Translations under genes and position numbers: made by a program
Assembly: GCA_029938635.1 (NCBI GenBank)
Contig: JAOZUQ010000028.1
Coordinates: forward strand, 1 to 33,713
Direction: 5' to 3'
DNA length: 33,713 nucleotides
DNA from: Candidatus Aminicenantota bacterium
Lineage (GTDB): Bacteria > Acidobacteriota > Aminicenantia > UBA2199
The notes under the pieces: model-generated
The model's input: only the letters and a program-made list of their open reading frames with translations
Database searches by the model: none
What the model was told of the DNA's origin: nothing
In this document: positions 15,688 to 24,486 of the stretch, one piece after another
How the letters are laid out: each line of letters starts with the position of its first letter
Position numbering within the stretch: position 1 is the stretch's first letter

Positions 15688-17004
15688 ATGGCCATCAAGA
15701 AAATTTCCATATGTTTTATACTGGTTTTATTATTAAATTATTCCCAATTACTTTCTCAGGACCAAACTCAGAAAGATATTGATAAGAATCAAAGAATAGA
15801 GAGATTTTTGTATAAATATTATACTGATGATCTGCTAATCACTGATGTTATTGTAAAAATAGATAAAGAGATAGTTGCTATCAGTGGAACTCCGGATTTC
15901 AGAAACAGGGAAAAATCAATTGGACAGATTGTCATGGCAATATCATCTGCAGGTATCGCTGCACCCTGGACTAAAGATATCTGTATTACTATCCAGATAC
16001 AGGGAATGCCCCTTGGATTTATTGAGGTCCCGACCAGGAAAGCAATGCTGGCTTCAGAAGGCAAAATATCCCCTGAAGCATTTATTTCATCTTTTATAGC
16101 TACCCAGTTATCACTCCCTTTCGAATTCCCGAAAGATCTATTGATGCCGGTTATAAAATCTGCTGAGATCTGGCAGAAGGCTTCTATAATTGAATGTGAC
16201 GCAACTAGAATAGAAGAAATCTTAAATGTAGATGCCGGAGATTTCCTGCCTGAATTTTTACAGGCAGCTTATATCAAAGCTAACCCGTCTGATGGATCCC
16301 GGGATAGTATTGCCGCAGTAATTGATTTTGAGAATTATGAAGAAGCAAAAGATTTTTCTGCTCTCAATACAAAAAACTTATTAAACAAAAAAATCTACAG
16401 GATCGGAACTATTATATATATTATAAAAGGGCCTGAAGAGATTGTTAAAAAAGGTATCGCTGCTTTAAAACCAGAATTAGAAACAAAAACTTCTAAGAAA
16501 GTGAGTAATATTGTGAAAAACTTTTTATCGAGCAGAAACATAATTATCGGAGCCGGATTTTTTATTCTAATTATGATCGTAATCATAATTTATATTAAGT
16601 CCGGGAAAAGAAGTAACAGATCTGGAAAGAATGTTACTAATGATAGTGAAAATAATTCTTTAAATGTTGTTGATCAGCCAAAAGTTTTCAATCCGGTTTC
16701 TGCATTATTGGTTATAACAAATGCCAAAGAGAAAGGTAAAAGTTTTATGATCACTAAAGAATTTACAAAAATTGGGAGAATCGGTAGCAGAGAGAATGAT
16801 ATTCTTATTGCTGATGACACAATGTCCAGGCAACAGGCAACTATTATTTATGATCCCGGCAAAGATCAATTTTCTTTAAAAAATGACAGCAGATCAAATC
16901 CAACTATTTTAAATAAAAAAATTGTCTCAGGTTCAATGATTTTACAGCATAATGACAACCTGAAAATGGGAAAGATCAGGTTTGTCTTCAAGAAGAACAG
17001 ATAG
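15688..17004 (+). CDS. single-pass membrane protein with extracytoplasmic domain and cytoplasmic FHA domain
   Basis: This 438-aa protein has a signal peptide (residues 1-23), an exported domain of about 260 residues that I do not recognise, a transmembrane helix (about 284-306) and a basic cytoplasmic stretch. A C-terminal FHA domain occupies about 345-438: Gly363-Arg364, then SRQQ (380-383), where the usual His of SRxH is Gln, and SNPT in place of NGT. The changed core residues could weaken phosphothreonine binding. The layout, with outside domain, helix and inside FHA, fits a receptor or envelope scaffold. It follows the secreted protein gene by 9 bp with a GAGG ribosome-binding site. Confidence 0.75.
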   Translation: MAIKKISICFILVLLLNYSQLLSQDQTQKDIDKNQRIERFLYKYYTDDLLITDVIVKIDKEIVAISGTPDFRNREKSIGQIVMAISSAGIAAPWTKDICITIQIQGMPLGFIEVPTRKAMLASEGKISPEAFISSFIATQLSLPFEFPKDLLMPVIKSAEIWQKASIIECDATRIEEILNVDAGDFLPEFLQAAYIKANPSDGSRDSIAAVIDFENYEEAKDFSALNTKNLLNKKIYRIGTIIYIIKGPEEIVKKGIAALKPELETKTSKKVSNIVKNFLSSRNIIIGAGFFILIMIVIIIYIKSGKRSNRSGKNVTNDSENNSLNVVDQPKVFNPVSALLVITNAKEKGKSFMITKEFTKIGRIGSRENDILIADDTMSRQQATIIYDPGKDQFSLKNDSRSNPTILNKKIVSGSMILQHNDNLKMGKIRFVFKKNR

Positions 17005-17010
17005 ATCTCT

Positions 17011-17601
17011 TCATTTCCTGAAACTTAAATACTGCTTAAAACTAAAGAAAGCAAATAAAGCACTGAACGCAATTAAAGCTGTCATGATCAAGAGATCAGA
17101 TGTGGCTGTGACAGAAAATGCTTTACCCATACCGGGCAGGACCCGGACAAGAAGTAGTAGATGATAAATTGAAAAAACAGCAAAGATAAAAGCAAGGAAA
17201 AGATTCACAATTCTTTTCTTATAGAAAACAAGAAATGCAGCATAAATAAATAATATCGGAGCCAGTCCTATGAAAAATGTTTCAATTGCCCATTCTGTCC
17301 CTCGGAAAGATTGATATTCTGTATAAAACAGGAGAGCTGGCATTCCCACCATAAAGATAAATGAAAGCCCATAACCGATATATTTGAATACTTTAGCACT
17401 TTTAAATTTTTTTAGAAGTAATAATAACATAACTCCGAAAAGGCCAAAGAGAAAAACTACTATTGCATGTGTGATCCGGTCCCTCCCCAGATATATGTCT
17501 GTCATAGGAACTGTATTTTTGAAAACATAGACGAACATTAAAAAAAAACCAAACAATAACGATCCTGCCATAGAAGTAATTCTGTCATTCAATTTAATCA
17601 T
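17011..17601 (-). CDS. six-helix integral membrane protein, function unknown
   Basis: This 196-aa protein has about six hydrophobic helices, including SLLFGFFLMFVYVF and IVNLFLAFIFAVFSIYHLLL, and short polar loops. I recognise no family. The start at 17601 is preferred because GGAG lies 7 bases upstream; the open frame extends to 17727, but that part has no ribosome-binding site. It is convergent with the FHA gene, with only 6 bp between the stop codons, and divergent from the SDR gene. Confidence 0.6.
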   Translation of the reverse strand: MIKLNDRITSMAGSLLFGFFLMFVYVFKNTVPMTDIYLGRDRITHAIVVFLFGLFGVMLLLLLKKFKSAKVFKYIGYGLSFIFMVGMPALLFYTEYQSFRGTEWAIETFFIGLAPILFIYAAFLVFYKKRIVNLFLAFIFAVFSIYHLLLLVRVLPGMGKAFSVTATSDLLIMTALIAFSALFAFFSFKQYLSFRK

Positions 17602-17766
17602 TTTGTTTTCTCCATAATATTTAATAAAATTATAGTTTATTCTTTTAACCAAAGTCCAGAAAAACCAGAAATTCAATAATTTCAGTTTATTTATTATAGC
17701 AATCCTATTTAGTTGATATATAATCATTGAGGTAATTGAGTGATCATAACTTGAAAAAATTCATAT

Positions 17767-17815
17767 TTGAAAACATTATTAAAAATGGTTGCTAATAAGT
17801 GAATATTCATTTACT
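17767..17815 (+). promoter_or_regulatory. possible promoter and operator upstream of the SDR gene
   Basis: A 7-4-7 inverted repeat with one mismatch (AGTGAAT 17798-17804, ATTTACT 17809-17815) ends 5 bases before the GGAG ribosome-binding site of the SDR gene. TTGAAA at 17767-17772 and GCTAAT at 17791-17796 could be the promoter boxes. A dyad at this position resembles a TetR- or MarR-type operator, but no regulator gene is adjacent. Confidence 0.3.
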
Positions 17816-17830
17816 AAAAAGGAGAAATGA

Positions 17831-18736
17831 ATGAAACAGAAAAAATGGGATATTAAAAATATATCTGATCAGAATGGAAAAACTATCATTATTACAGGAT
17901 CAAGCAGCGGGATAGGTTTTGAGGTCGCTCGGGTTCTCGTTTTGAAGAATGCAGAAATGATCATTGCAGTAAGAAATCCGGAAAAAGGAGAGAAAGCTTT
18001 AGAAAAAATTGTTTCAGAAAAAAAAGATGCAAAAGTTAAACTGATGAACCTTGATCTGGCTGATCTCGGATCTGTAAAAAGATTTGCAGATGAATTCAAA
18101 AAAATATATAAGAAGCTGGACATTCTGATAAACAATGCAGGTGTAATGGTTCCTCCCTATTCCAAAACCTCAGATGGATTTGAACTACAGATGGGAACAA
18201 ACCACTTCGGACACTTTGCTCTCACACTACAACTTCTGGATATCCTCAATAACACTAAGGATTCCAGAATTGTAAATGTGTCAAGTATGGCTCATAAATA
18301 TGGCAATATTAATTTTGATGATCTTAATTGGGAGAAAAGGAAATATAAACCCATGAGATCATATGGGGATAGTAAAATTGCCAACCTCTATTTCACTTCA
18401 GAACTAAGCAGAAAACTTAAGGAAAAGGGGACAGGCACCAAAGTGGTTTCAGCACATCCGGGATGGACAGCTACAGATCTGCAGAGACATAACAGCGCAG
18501 CTGATTTTCTTAACCGGTTCTTTGCACAAAAAGTTGATATGGGAGCACTCCCTACCCTTTACGCAGCTGTAGGAGTAGGCGCTGAAAGTGGAGATTTCTT
18601 CGGCCCGTCCGGATTTATGGAAATAAAAGGTTATCCTAAAAAAGTATTTCCGAACAAACTCTCCAGTGATGAAAATATAGCAAAAAAATTATGGGAAGTT
18701 TCAGAATACCTTACAGGTATCAAATATAAAATCTGA
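17831..18736 (+). CDS. SDR-family NAD(P)-dependent oxidoreductase (retinol dehydrogenase-like)
   Basis: This 301-aa classical short-chain dehydrogenase has the nucleotide-binding motif TGSSSGIG (22-29), the NNAG motif after strand 4, a serine in NVSSMAHKYG, and the catalytic pair Tyr178/Lys182 (YGDSK). Overall similarity is to the WWOX/retinol dehydrogenase-like branch, which is widespread in bacteria with mostly unknown substrates. The start at 17831 has GGAG six bases upstream; an ATG four bases earlier is out of frame. It appears monocistronic and convergent with menC. Confidence 0.85.
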   Translation: MKQKKWDIKNISDQNGKTIIITGSSSGIGFEVARVLVLKNAEMIIAVRNPEKGEKALEKIVSEKKDAKVKLMNLDLADLGSVKRFADEFKKIYKKLDILINNAGVMVPPYSKTSDGFELQMGTNHFGHFALTLQLLDILNNTKDSRIVNVSSMAHKYGNINFDDLNWEKRKYKPMRSYGDSKIANLYFTSELSRKLKEKGTGTKVVSAHPGWTATDLQRHNSAADFLNRFFAQKVDMGALPTLYAAVGVGAESGDFFGPSGFMEIKGYPKKVFPNKLSSDENIAKKLWEVSEYLTGIKYKI

Positions 18737-18741
18737 TCATA

Positions 18742-18780
18742 AAAAAAAAGGGTGAGAAGGCTAAACCTTCTCGCTGCCCT
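18742..18780 (-). terminator. intrinsic terminator of menC
   Basis: On the minus strand a stem with a 7-bp perfect core (GAGAAGG/CCTTCTC, 18754-18772, loop of 5), extended by flanking G/C pairs, is followed by a T-run (the A-run at 18741-18749 on the plus strand). It begins at the menC stop codon. On the plus strand no T-run follows, so it should act mainly on menC transcripts. Confidence 0.75.
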
Positions 18781-19900
18781 ATCTCTTCATTATCTTTCGA
18801 AACACCATAAATTCATCTATTTTTTCCTGATCCACTTCAAATCCGAAACCATCATTATCAGGAATATTTATATTACCGTCATTATCAAGTACAACGGGCT
18901 CAGTAACAATATCTTCTATAAAATATCGGGATGTTTCAGAAGTATCTCCCGGGGATTCAAATCCATCTATGGTCTGCAGGTGCAGATTAAAGGCCCGGCC
19001 AATTCCTGTCTCAAGCATTCCCCCGCACCAAACTCTCAATCCGTTTTCCATACAATAATCCTTTAGTTCAATTGACTTTAAGAGTCCACCCAACCTTCCC
19101 TGTTTAACACATATAACCTTACAACTTTTAAAGTTAACTGCCGATACAGCAGAATGGAGACCGGATATTGATTCATCGAGACAAATAGGAGTATTGATCT
19201 GTTCCTGTAATCGTGAATGCCCAAGGAAATCATCTGTCCCGAAAGGCTGCTCGATCATCTTAAGATCAAAATTATCCAGCATTCTTAATGTCTCTGTATC
19301 ATCCTCATTATAACAGCCATTTGCATCAACAATAAGATTTATATATGGGAAGGCAGAACGTATATCCGAGATTACATTAACATCAAACCCTTTCTTGATT
19401 TTCACTTTGATCCGGTGATATTTTTTTTTGACTGCTTCATTGATCTGTTCCAGTAAATTGTTTATATCTTCTGAAATACCGAAACTTATTCCGGATCTTA
19501 TTTTTTTCTTTTCCCCCCCGAGGATCTCATAAAGCGGCTTTCCGGTCTTTCTCGCATAAAGATCCAGAACAGCATTTTCGACCATTGCTTTGGACATGTT
19601 ATGCCCTTTAATCCCGGCGAAAAGATCAGTGATCAGATCAGCTTTAATATTATTGGCCTTTAATAGTACAGGTATAAGATATTTCACGGCAATATGAAGA
19701 GATGTATCTATCGTCTCATAATGATACCAGGGATCCCTGAAGCTGGCGCACTCACTCCAACCTGAATGTCCATTTGATGTCAGTTTCAACAGCAATGACT
19801 CCCTGCTTTTTATAACTCCATAACTTGTTTTAAAAGGAGTTACAAGTGGAAGTTCGACAATATATAACTCAGCCTTATCTATCTGCCCGATATTATCCAT
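18779..19900 (-). CDS. menC: o-succinylbenzoate synthase (MenC, enolase superfamily)
   Basis: MenC dehydrates SHCHC to o-succinylbenzoate in menaquinone biosynthesis. This 373-aa protein has the OSBS/N-acylamino acid racemase active site: Lys165-x-Lys167 (RIKVKIKKG), the metal ligands Asp192 (VDANG), Glu217 (IEQPF) and Asp242 (LDES), and the catalytic Lys266 (KQGRLGG). The GGMLETGIGRA motif (293-303) is typical of the MenC2/NAAAR group. GGAG precedes the ATG. No other men gene is nearby, so a promiscuous or alternative role as N-succinylamino acid racemase cannot be excluded. It follows the BNR-protein gene by 34 bp on the same strand, and an intrinsic terminator lies immediately after it. 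Confidence 0.85.
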   Translation of the reverse strand: MDNIGQIDKAELYIVELPLVTPFKTSYGVIKSRESLLLKLTSNGHSGWSECASFRDPWYHYETIDTSLHIAVKYLIPVLLKANNIKADLITDLFAGIKGHNMSKAMVENAVLDLYARKTGKPLYEILGGEKKKIRSGISFGISEDINNLLEQINEAVKKKYHRIKVKIKKGFDVNVISDIRSAFPYINLIVDANGCYNEDDTETLRMLDNFDLKMIEQPFGTDDFLGHSRLQEQINTPICLDESISGLHSAVSAVNFKSCKVICVKQGRLGGLLKSIELKDYCMENGLRVWCGGMLETGIGRAFNLHLQTIDGFESPGDTSETSRYFIEDIVTEPVVLDNDGNINIPDNDGFGFEVDQEKIDEFMVFRKIMKR

Positions 19901-19934
19901 TTTACTCCGGTGCCGGGTATCTACCCTGGATTGT

Positions 19935-22900
19935 TTAATCTTTATTTTTCTCTTTATACTCTTTTTCTGAAATTATTTTAAGTCCGCCTGCTTTATAATT
20001 ATTGAGAAACCTGTTAATTTTAACCATATCTTTCTTAATAAATGATCCGAATTTCTCCTCTATTTCAGTTAACTGGATCTTCAAGGTCTTTATATATGTA
20101 AGCTGGGAATCGGTCGGTTTACCACCATACATACTCACTGCAGAATAGATCTGGATCATTTTACCCTGAAGCATCTCGCTTGAATAGATCGAACCCTTCT
20201 CATCAATGATCGCACTCTTAATAAGTTTGGTCCTGGATATCCCTCTCTTTATGATCTTTTTTACTCCATTAGGAAGCTTTTCTATTTCAAGTTTCTTTTC
20301 CAGTTCTTTAACAATATCACTCAATGTATCTGAGAAATATGCCATATGTTCAAGCATATGATAAACTTCCCATACTTTCTCCTGCCTCAACATAGTATCT
20401 TCAAGGCTATGTTTGGTATAGTGATTCGGCTTAAGGAGAATAGTTGATTCATATACTTTTTTATTTTTCGTAAGTTTAATCTTATATTCTCCCGGATCTA
20501 CCATCGGGCCACCAAATACAAATCCGGTCAATCCCGGAGCGCGCCCGGCCTTCGGTGCCTTCAAACGCATCCCCCAATAAACTCTGTTTATTCCTTTCCT
20601 CTTTCCGGTTGGCAGAACTTTTATTAATTTATTTTTACTATCAAATATTTCAAGTTTGAATTCACCAAAAATGTGCCGCTTTTTCAAATAATATGTGATC
20701 GTCGCCCCTTCACTGGGATTTTCTCCGAAATATTCGGTATCACCGGTCATAGCCCCTCCACCTCCGCTTAAAGAAGTTTCAGAAGGACTTGCAGGGAGAA
20801 TAGCAACTTTTTGTTCGAGTGTCTCATCATTAATACTTCTCAGGGGTGTTATATCATCTATTATATAAATGCCTCTGCCATGTGTACCAAGGATAAGGTC
20901 ATGAGTTACCGGATGGATCTGAATATCCCGGACTCCGACTCTCGGGAGTGTCTCTTTGAAATGGACCCAGTTTCCCCCCTTGTTAAATGAGACATATAAA
21001 CCAAACTCTGTCCCCAGAAAAAGAAGGTTTTTGTTCTTTATATCCTCTTTAATAATATGGGCGTAACCTTCCACCTCATCAGTAACAATAGATTCCCAGG
21101 TCTTACCAAAATCCACAGTCCTGTAAATATAAGTTTTTTTATCACCTGTCCTGTGCCCGTCAAACACGACATATGCTGTCCCCTCTTCATAATTCCCGGC
21201 TTCAATAGCAGGACACCAGGTAGCTTTGGGCAGTCCCTTTATATTCTTTATAACATTGATCCACTTTTTCCCTCCATTTCTTGTAACCTGAAGATTCCCG
21301 TCATCTGTTCCGACCCAGATAACCTTTTCATTTACAGGTGATTCAGAAATAGCAATTATGGAACAATGATTTTCTGCTGTCGTATTATCAGGTGTTATCC
21401 CTCCCGAATCACTTTGTCTCTGTTTGCTCTTATCATTTGTGGTCAGGTCTCCTGATATCTTTTTCCAGGAGTTCCCCTGATTGTGTGAGACAAAAAGAAA
21501 TTGAGAACCCACATACAATCTTTTCTTATTGTTTGGACTCAGTTCCATTCCCGCATTCCAATTGAACCTATAGTCAGGTTCATTCTCAGATGGGAGAGGC
21601 TTGATGCTTGCAGTTTCACCTGTTTTCTCATTAAACCTCTGGAACATACCGCCCTGCCAGGAATAATAGACTATGTTTTCATCAGAAGGATCTCTGAAAA
21701 CATAAAACCCGTCACCACCTCCAACCGCGACCCAGTCTTTATTTCTGATCTGCCCGGCATTCAGCATTTTTGAAGGGCCGTACCAGCTGTTATTATCCTG
21801 AAGTCCACCATAAACATTATAGGGGTCTCTAAGGTCATAACTGACATGATAAAATTGGGAAACAGGAAGATTCGAAATATGCCTGAACTTTCCCCCCCGG
21901 TCGTATGAGATATAAACTCCTCCATCGGTTGCGAGGAAAAGATGTTTGGGATTTTTCGGATCAATCCATAAAGAGTGCTGATCAGGATGTACTGTCATAC
22001 CCATAAAACTTTCCATAGCTGACTCAAATGAATTCCCGCTATTTTTACTGACAGAAAGCATGAAACTATAATTGTATATTCTGTCAGGGTCTTTAGGATC
22101 AACCTTTAACCCGGCCAGATAAAATGGCCTCGCCTTAACTCCGAAACCTGTCCCCTTTTTCACCCATGTTTCCCCTGAATCGTCAGATCTGTAAATAAAG
22201 GTTTTTTCAGATTCTACCAGAGCATAAACAATCTTCGGATCCGCAAGGTGAAAATCGACCACGATCCGCCCCTGCTTACCCTTCGGTAATCCCTTTTTCA
22301 ATCTTTTCCAGCTTTTGCCCCCGTCCAGAGATTTATACATTCCGCTTTTGTAACTACCGGCAGAAAAGAAATCGGGTTCTCTGCGAAATTTCCACATTGC
22401 TGCAATCAGCAGATCGGGATTCTTCGGGTCCATATCTACATCGATACAACCGGTGTCCTGGTCTATATAAAATAATTTCTCCCAGGTCTTTCCGCCATCG
22501 TTTGTTTTATACAAACCTCTCTCGGTGTTTGCATCCCATAAATGTCCCGGAACCGCGGCATAGACAACATCCGAATTGCGGGGGTCAACAAGTATCTCAC
22601 TTATCCGCTCTGAATCTGAGAGCCCCATATGTTTCCAATTCTTCCCACCGTCAATAGTTTTATATATTCCGGTTCCGATTGAAACACTATTTCTCATGTT
22701 GGTCTCGCCTGTCCCGACCCAGACAATATCGGGATTTTTCGGATCTATTGTCACGCAACCGATCGCCATAGTGAACTTATCAAATACAGGTTTAAATGTA
22801 ATTCCGCCACTCTTGGATTTCCATACTCCGCCACCTGCAGTCCCCACATAGATAATATTGATATCACTTTCGACAACTGCAATATCAGTAATTCTCCCGC

Positions 22901-23036
22901 TCATCACAGCCGGTCCGATATTCCTTGCTTTTATATCGCCAAATAGTGATGAATTTATTTTTGTATTTCCGAGATCAAAAGATGTAAATACAACTAAAAA
23001 AGATACTATAAAAATCGTAAAGTTCTTTATAGACAT
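19935..23036 (-). CDS. secreted BNR/Asp-box (sortilin/VPS10-like) beta-propeller protein
   Basis: This 1033-aa protein has a signal peptide (about residues 1-25) and at least ten Asp-box repeats spread over residues 30-740. Examples are TIDGGKNWKHM, TNDGGKTWEKL, SLDGGKSWKRL, SDDSGETWVKK, SHNQGNSWKKI and TVDFGKTWESI, so it should fold into one or two beta-propellers. The last 290 residues contain a beta-rich module (DPGEYKIKLTKNKKVYEST) and a helical tail. Related proteins are often annotated as glycosyl hydrolase or sortilin-like, but I see no catalytic residues and the role is unknown. It has a strong AAGGAGGA ribosome-binding site and lies upstream of menC. Confidence 0.8.
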   Translation of the reverse strand: MSIKNFTIFIVSFLVVFTSFDLGNTKINSSLFGDIKARNIGPAVMSGRITDIAVVESDINIIYVGTAGGGVWKSKSGGITFKPVFDKFTMAIGCVTIDPKNPDIVWVGTGETNMRNSVSIGTGIYKTIDGGKNWKHMGLSDSERISEILVDPRNSDVVYAAVPGHLWDANTERGLYKTNDGGKTWEKLFYIDQDTGCIDVDMDPKNPDLLIAAMWKFRREPDFFSAGSYKSGMYKSLDGGKSWKRLKKGLPKGKQGRIVVDFHLADPKIVYALVESEKTFIYRSDDSGETWVKKGTGFGVKARPFYLAGLKVDPKDPDRIYNYSFMLSVSKNSGNSFESAMESFMGMTVHPDQHSLWIDPKNPKHLFLATDGGVYISYDRGGKFRHISNLPVSQFYHVSYDLRDPYNVYGGLQDNNSWYGPSKMLNAGQIRNKDWVAVGGGDGFYVFRDPSDENIVYYSWQGGMFQRFNEKTGETASIKPLPSENEPDYRFNWNAGMELSPNNKKRLYVGSQFLFVSHNQGNSWKKISGDLTTNDKSKQRQSDSGGITPDNTTAENHCSIIAISESPVNEKVIWVGTDDGNLQVTRNGGKKWINVIKNIKGLPKATWCPAIEAGNYEEGTAYVVFDGHRTGDKKTYIYRTVDFGKTWESIVTDEVEGYAHIIKEDIKNKNLLFLGTEFGLYVSFNKGGNWVHFKETLPRVGVRDIQIHPVTHDLILGTHGRGIYIIDDITPLRSINDETLEQKVAILPASPSETSLSGGGGAMTGDTEYFGENPSEGATITYYLKKRHIFGEFKLEIFDSKNKLIKVLPTGKRKGINRVYWGMRLKAPKAGRAPGLTGFVFGGPMVDPGEYKIKLTKNKKVYESTILLKPNHYTKHSLEDTMLRQEKVWEVYHMLEHMAYFSDTLSDIVKELEKKLEIEKLPNGVKKIIKRGISRTKLIKSAIIDEKGSIYSSEMLQGKMIQIYSAVSMYGGKPTDSQLTYIKTLKIQLTEIEEKFGSFIKKDMVKINRFLNNYKAGGLKIISEKEYKEKNKD

Positions 23037-23129
23037 TATTCCTCCTTGGATTATGAAGATTAATTATAAAAGTATTGGAATAAATAAACAAATTATTATA
23101 TACTCAAAAATTAAAATTTGGAGGAACAA
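23037..23129. promoter_or_regulatory. divergent promoter region (BNR-protein gene and LolA-like gene)
   Basis: This 93-bp AT-rich gap separates two divergent genes with strong ribosome-binding sites at both ends. For the plus strand, TTGGAA (23075-23080) and TATATA (23097-23102) are spaced by 16 bp. The boxes are only fair matches. Confidence 0.35.
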
Positions 23130-23870
23130 ATGAAAAGAATATTCATTATAATTTTTGCATTCACTTTCCTTTTTGGAATGGTTCAATCTCAAACTGTTGA
23201 TGAAATTATCAACAATCACATTAAAGTAAAAGGTGGCGCAGAAAAACTTGAATCTATAAAAACTGTTACTGCTGTTGGCAAGATGGTCAGGATGAACATG
23301 GAGATGAAATTCAGTATGTATTATAAGAAACCGAAAATGACCAGAACTGAAGTTGTCTTTTCCGATAAGCTGATGGTATTTGCTTATGACGGAGAAACGG
23401 CATGGCAGATATCTCCTTTTACAGGTGTAGAAGGGCCTCAGATAATGACAGGTGATCAGGCCGATGATGCAAAAGAAACTGCAGAAATGTTTGAAAATCC
23501 CATGATAAATTATGCAAAGAAGGGGCATAAGGTTGAACTTCTTGGCAAAGATGAACTTGAAGGGACTGAAGTTTTTAAAGTTAAGCTCACTATGAAGGAC
23601 GGAAAAGAAACAATATTCTATTTTGATACTGAAACTTTTATCGACCTTAAAACAGAGACAACAAGGATCAAAAAGGACGGGAAAGAGATCAAGGCTGAAA
23701 GTTATTCTTCAGACTTCAAAGAGGTTAACGGAATGATGACTGCATTTTCCATTAAAACAAAAGTAAACGGGATGGATATGGGAAATATTGTTATCGAATC
23801 GATCAAATATGATGAACCGCTTGAAGATTCATTCTTCAAGATGCCGAAAAAAGAGGAAGAGAAGAAATAG
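23130..23870 (+). CDS. outer membrane lipoprotein-sorting-like protein (LolA/LppX fold)
   Basis: This 246-aa exported protein has a signal peptide (about residues 1-20) and starts its mature part with TVDEIINNHIKVKGGAEKL, a common opening of LolA-like proteins. The rest alternates beta strands (MKFSMYYKKPKMTRTEV, IFYFDTETFIDLKTETT) as in the half-barrel that binds lipid or lipoprotein acyl chains. It is not canonical LolA and may bind another hydrophobic ligand. The ATG at 23130 is preferred, because GGAGG lies 5-9 bases upstream and an in-frame TTG four codons earlier overlaps it. The HD-domain gene follows after 21 bp. Confidence 0.75.
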   Translation: MKRIFIIIFAFTFLFGMVQSQTVDEIINNHIKVKGGAEKLESIKTVTAVGKMVRMNMEMKFSMYYKKPKMTRTEVVFSDKLMVFAYDGETAWQISPFTGVEGPQIMTGDQADDAKETAEMFENPMINYAKKGHKVELLGKDELEGTEVFKVKLTMKDGKETIFYFDTETFIDLKTETTRIKKDGKEIKAESYSSDFKEVNGMMTAFSIKTKVNGMDMGNIVIESIKYDEPLEDSFFKMPKKEEEKK

Positions 23871-23891
23871 TTTCAACCGGAATATATCTTA

Positions 23892-24437
23892 ATGCAAAGA
23901 GAATATGCTTTAGATCTTGTAAAAAAGAATCTCAATAATCCAAATCTGGTAAAACATTGTCTTGCCGTTGAAGCATGCATGAGAGAGCTTGCGGGTTATT
24001 TTTCCGAGGATGAAGATGAGTGGGGATTAGCCGGACTCCTTCACGACCTCGACTATGAAGTTACCTCGGAAGATTCATATAACCATGGCTTGATAACTGC
24101 TGAAATGCTTGAAAATGAAGATGTTTCTGATGAGATTATTCACGCTATCAAAGCTCACAACAAGAAAGTGGAGCTTGTATCAAAAATGGATACTGCCCTT
24201 TATGCAATAGACCCTACTTCAGGATTCATCATAGCTGTGGCTCTAATGCATCCATCAAAATCCCTTGACGGAGTAAACCTGAAAAGGATGAAAAAACGAT
24301 TCAAAGAAAAGTCATTCGCAAAAGGTGCTGACCGGGAGCAGATGAGAACCTGTGATAATTTAGGGATTGAGTTGGAGGATTTCCTGGAACTCTGTCTGAA
24401 AGCAATGACAGGAATTAAATCAGAATTGGGCCTCTGA
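23892..24437 (+). CDS. HD-domain phosphohydrolase family protein
   Basis: This 181-aa protein has the HD superfamily metal site: His22, His51-Asp52 (LLHDLDYE), His65 and a later His89 (IKAHNKK). The short HDIG-like form is common in uncharacterised hydrolases acting on nucleotides or phosphate esters. No partner domain is present. It lies 21 bp after the LolA-like gene and is probably cotranscribed, although its own ribosome-binding site is weak. Confidence 0.75.
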   Translation: MQREYALDLVKKNLNNPNLVKHCLAVEACMRELAGYFSEDEDEWGLAGLLHDLDYEVTSEDSYNHGLITAEMLENEDVSDEIIHAIKAHNKKVELVSKMDTALYAIDPTSGFIIAVALMHPSKSLDGVNLKRMKKRFKEKSFAKGADREQMRTCDNLGIELEDFLELCLKAMTGIKSELGL

Positions 24438-24486
24438 CTATCTACCTGTGAGTATTATAACTGACCGCTTACAATTTTGAAATAAA

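Noticed and set aside
23064..23528. 154-codon minus-strand open frame over the LolA-like gene
   Set aside because: It overlaps a gene with a signal peptide, strong ribosome-binding site and family-like sequence; the antisense product resembles nothing.
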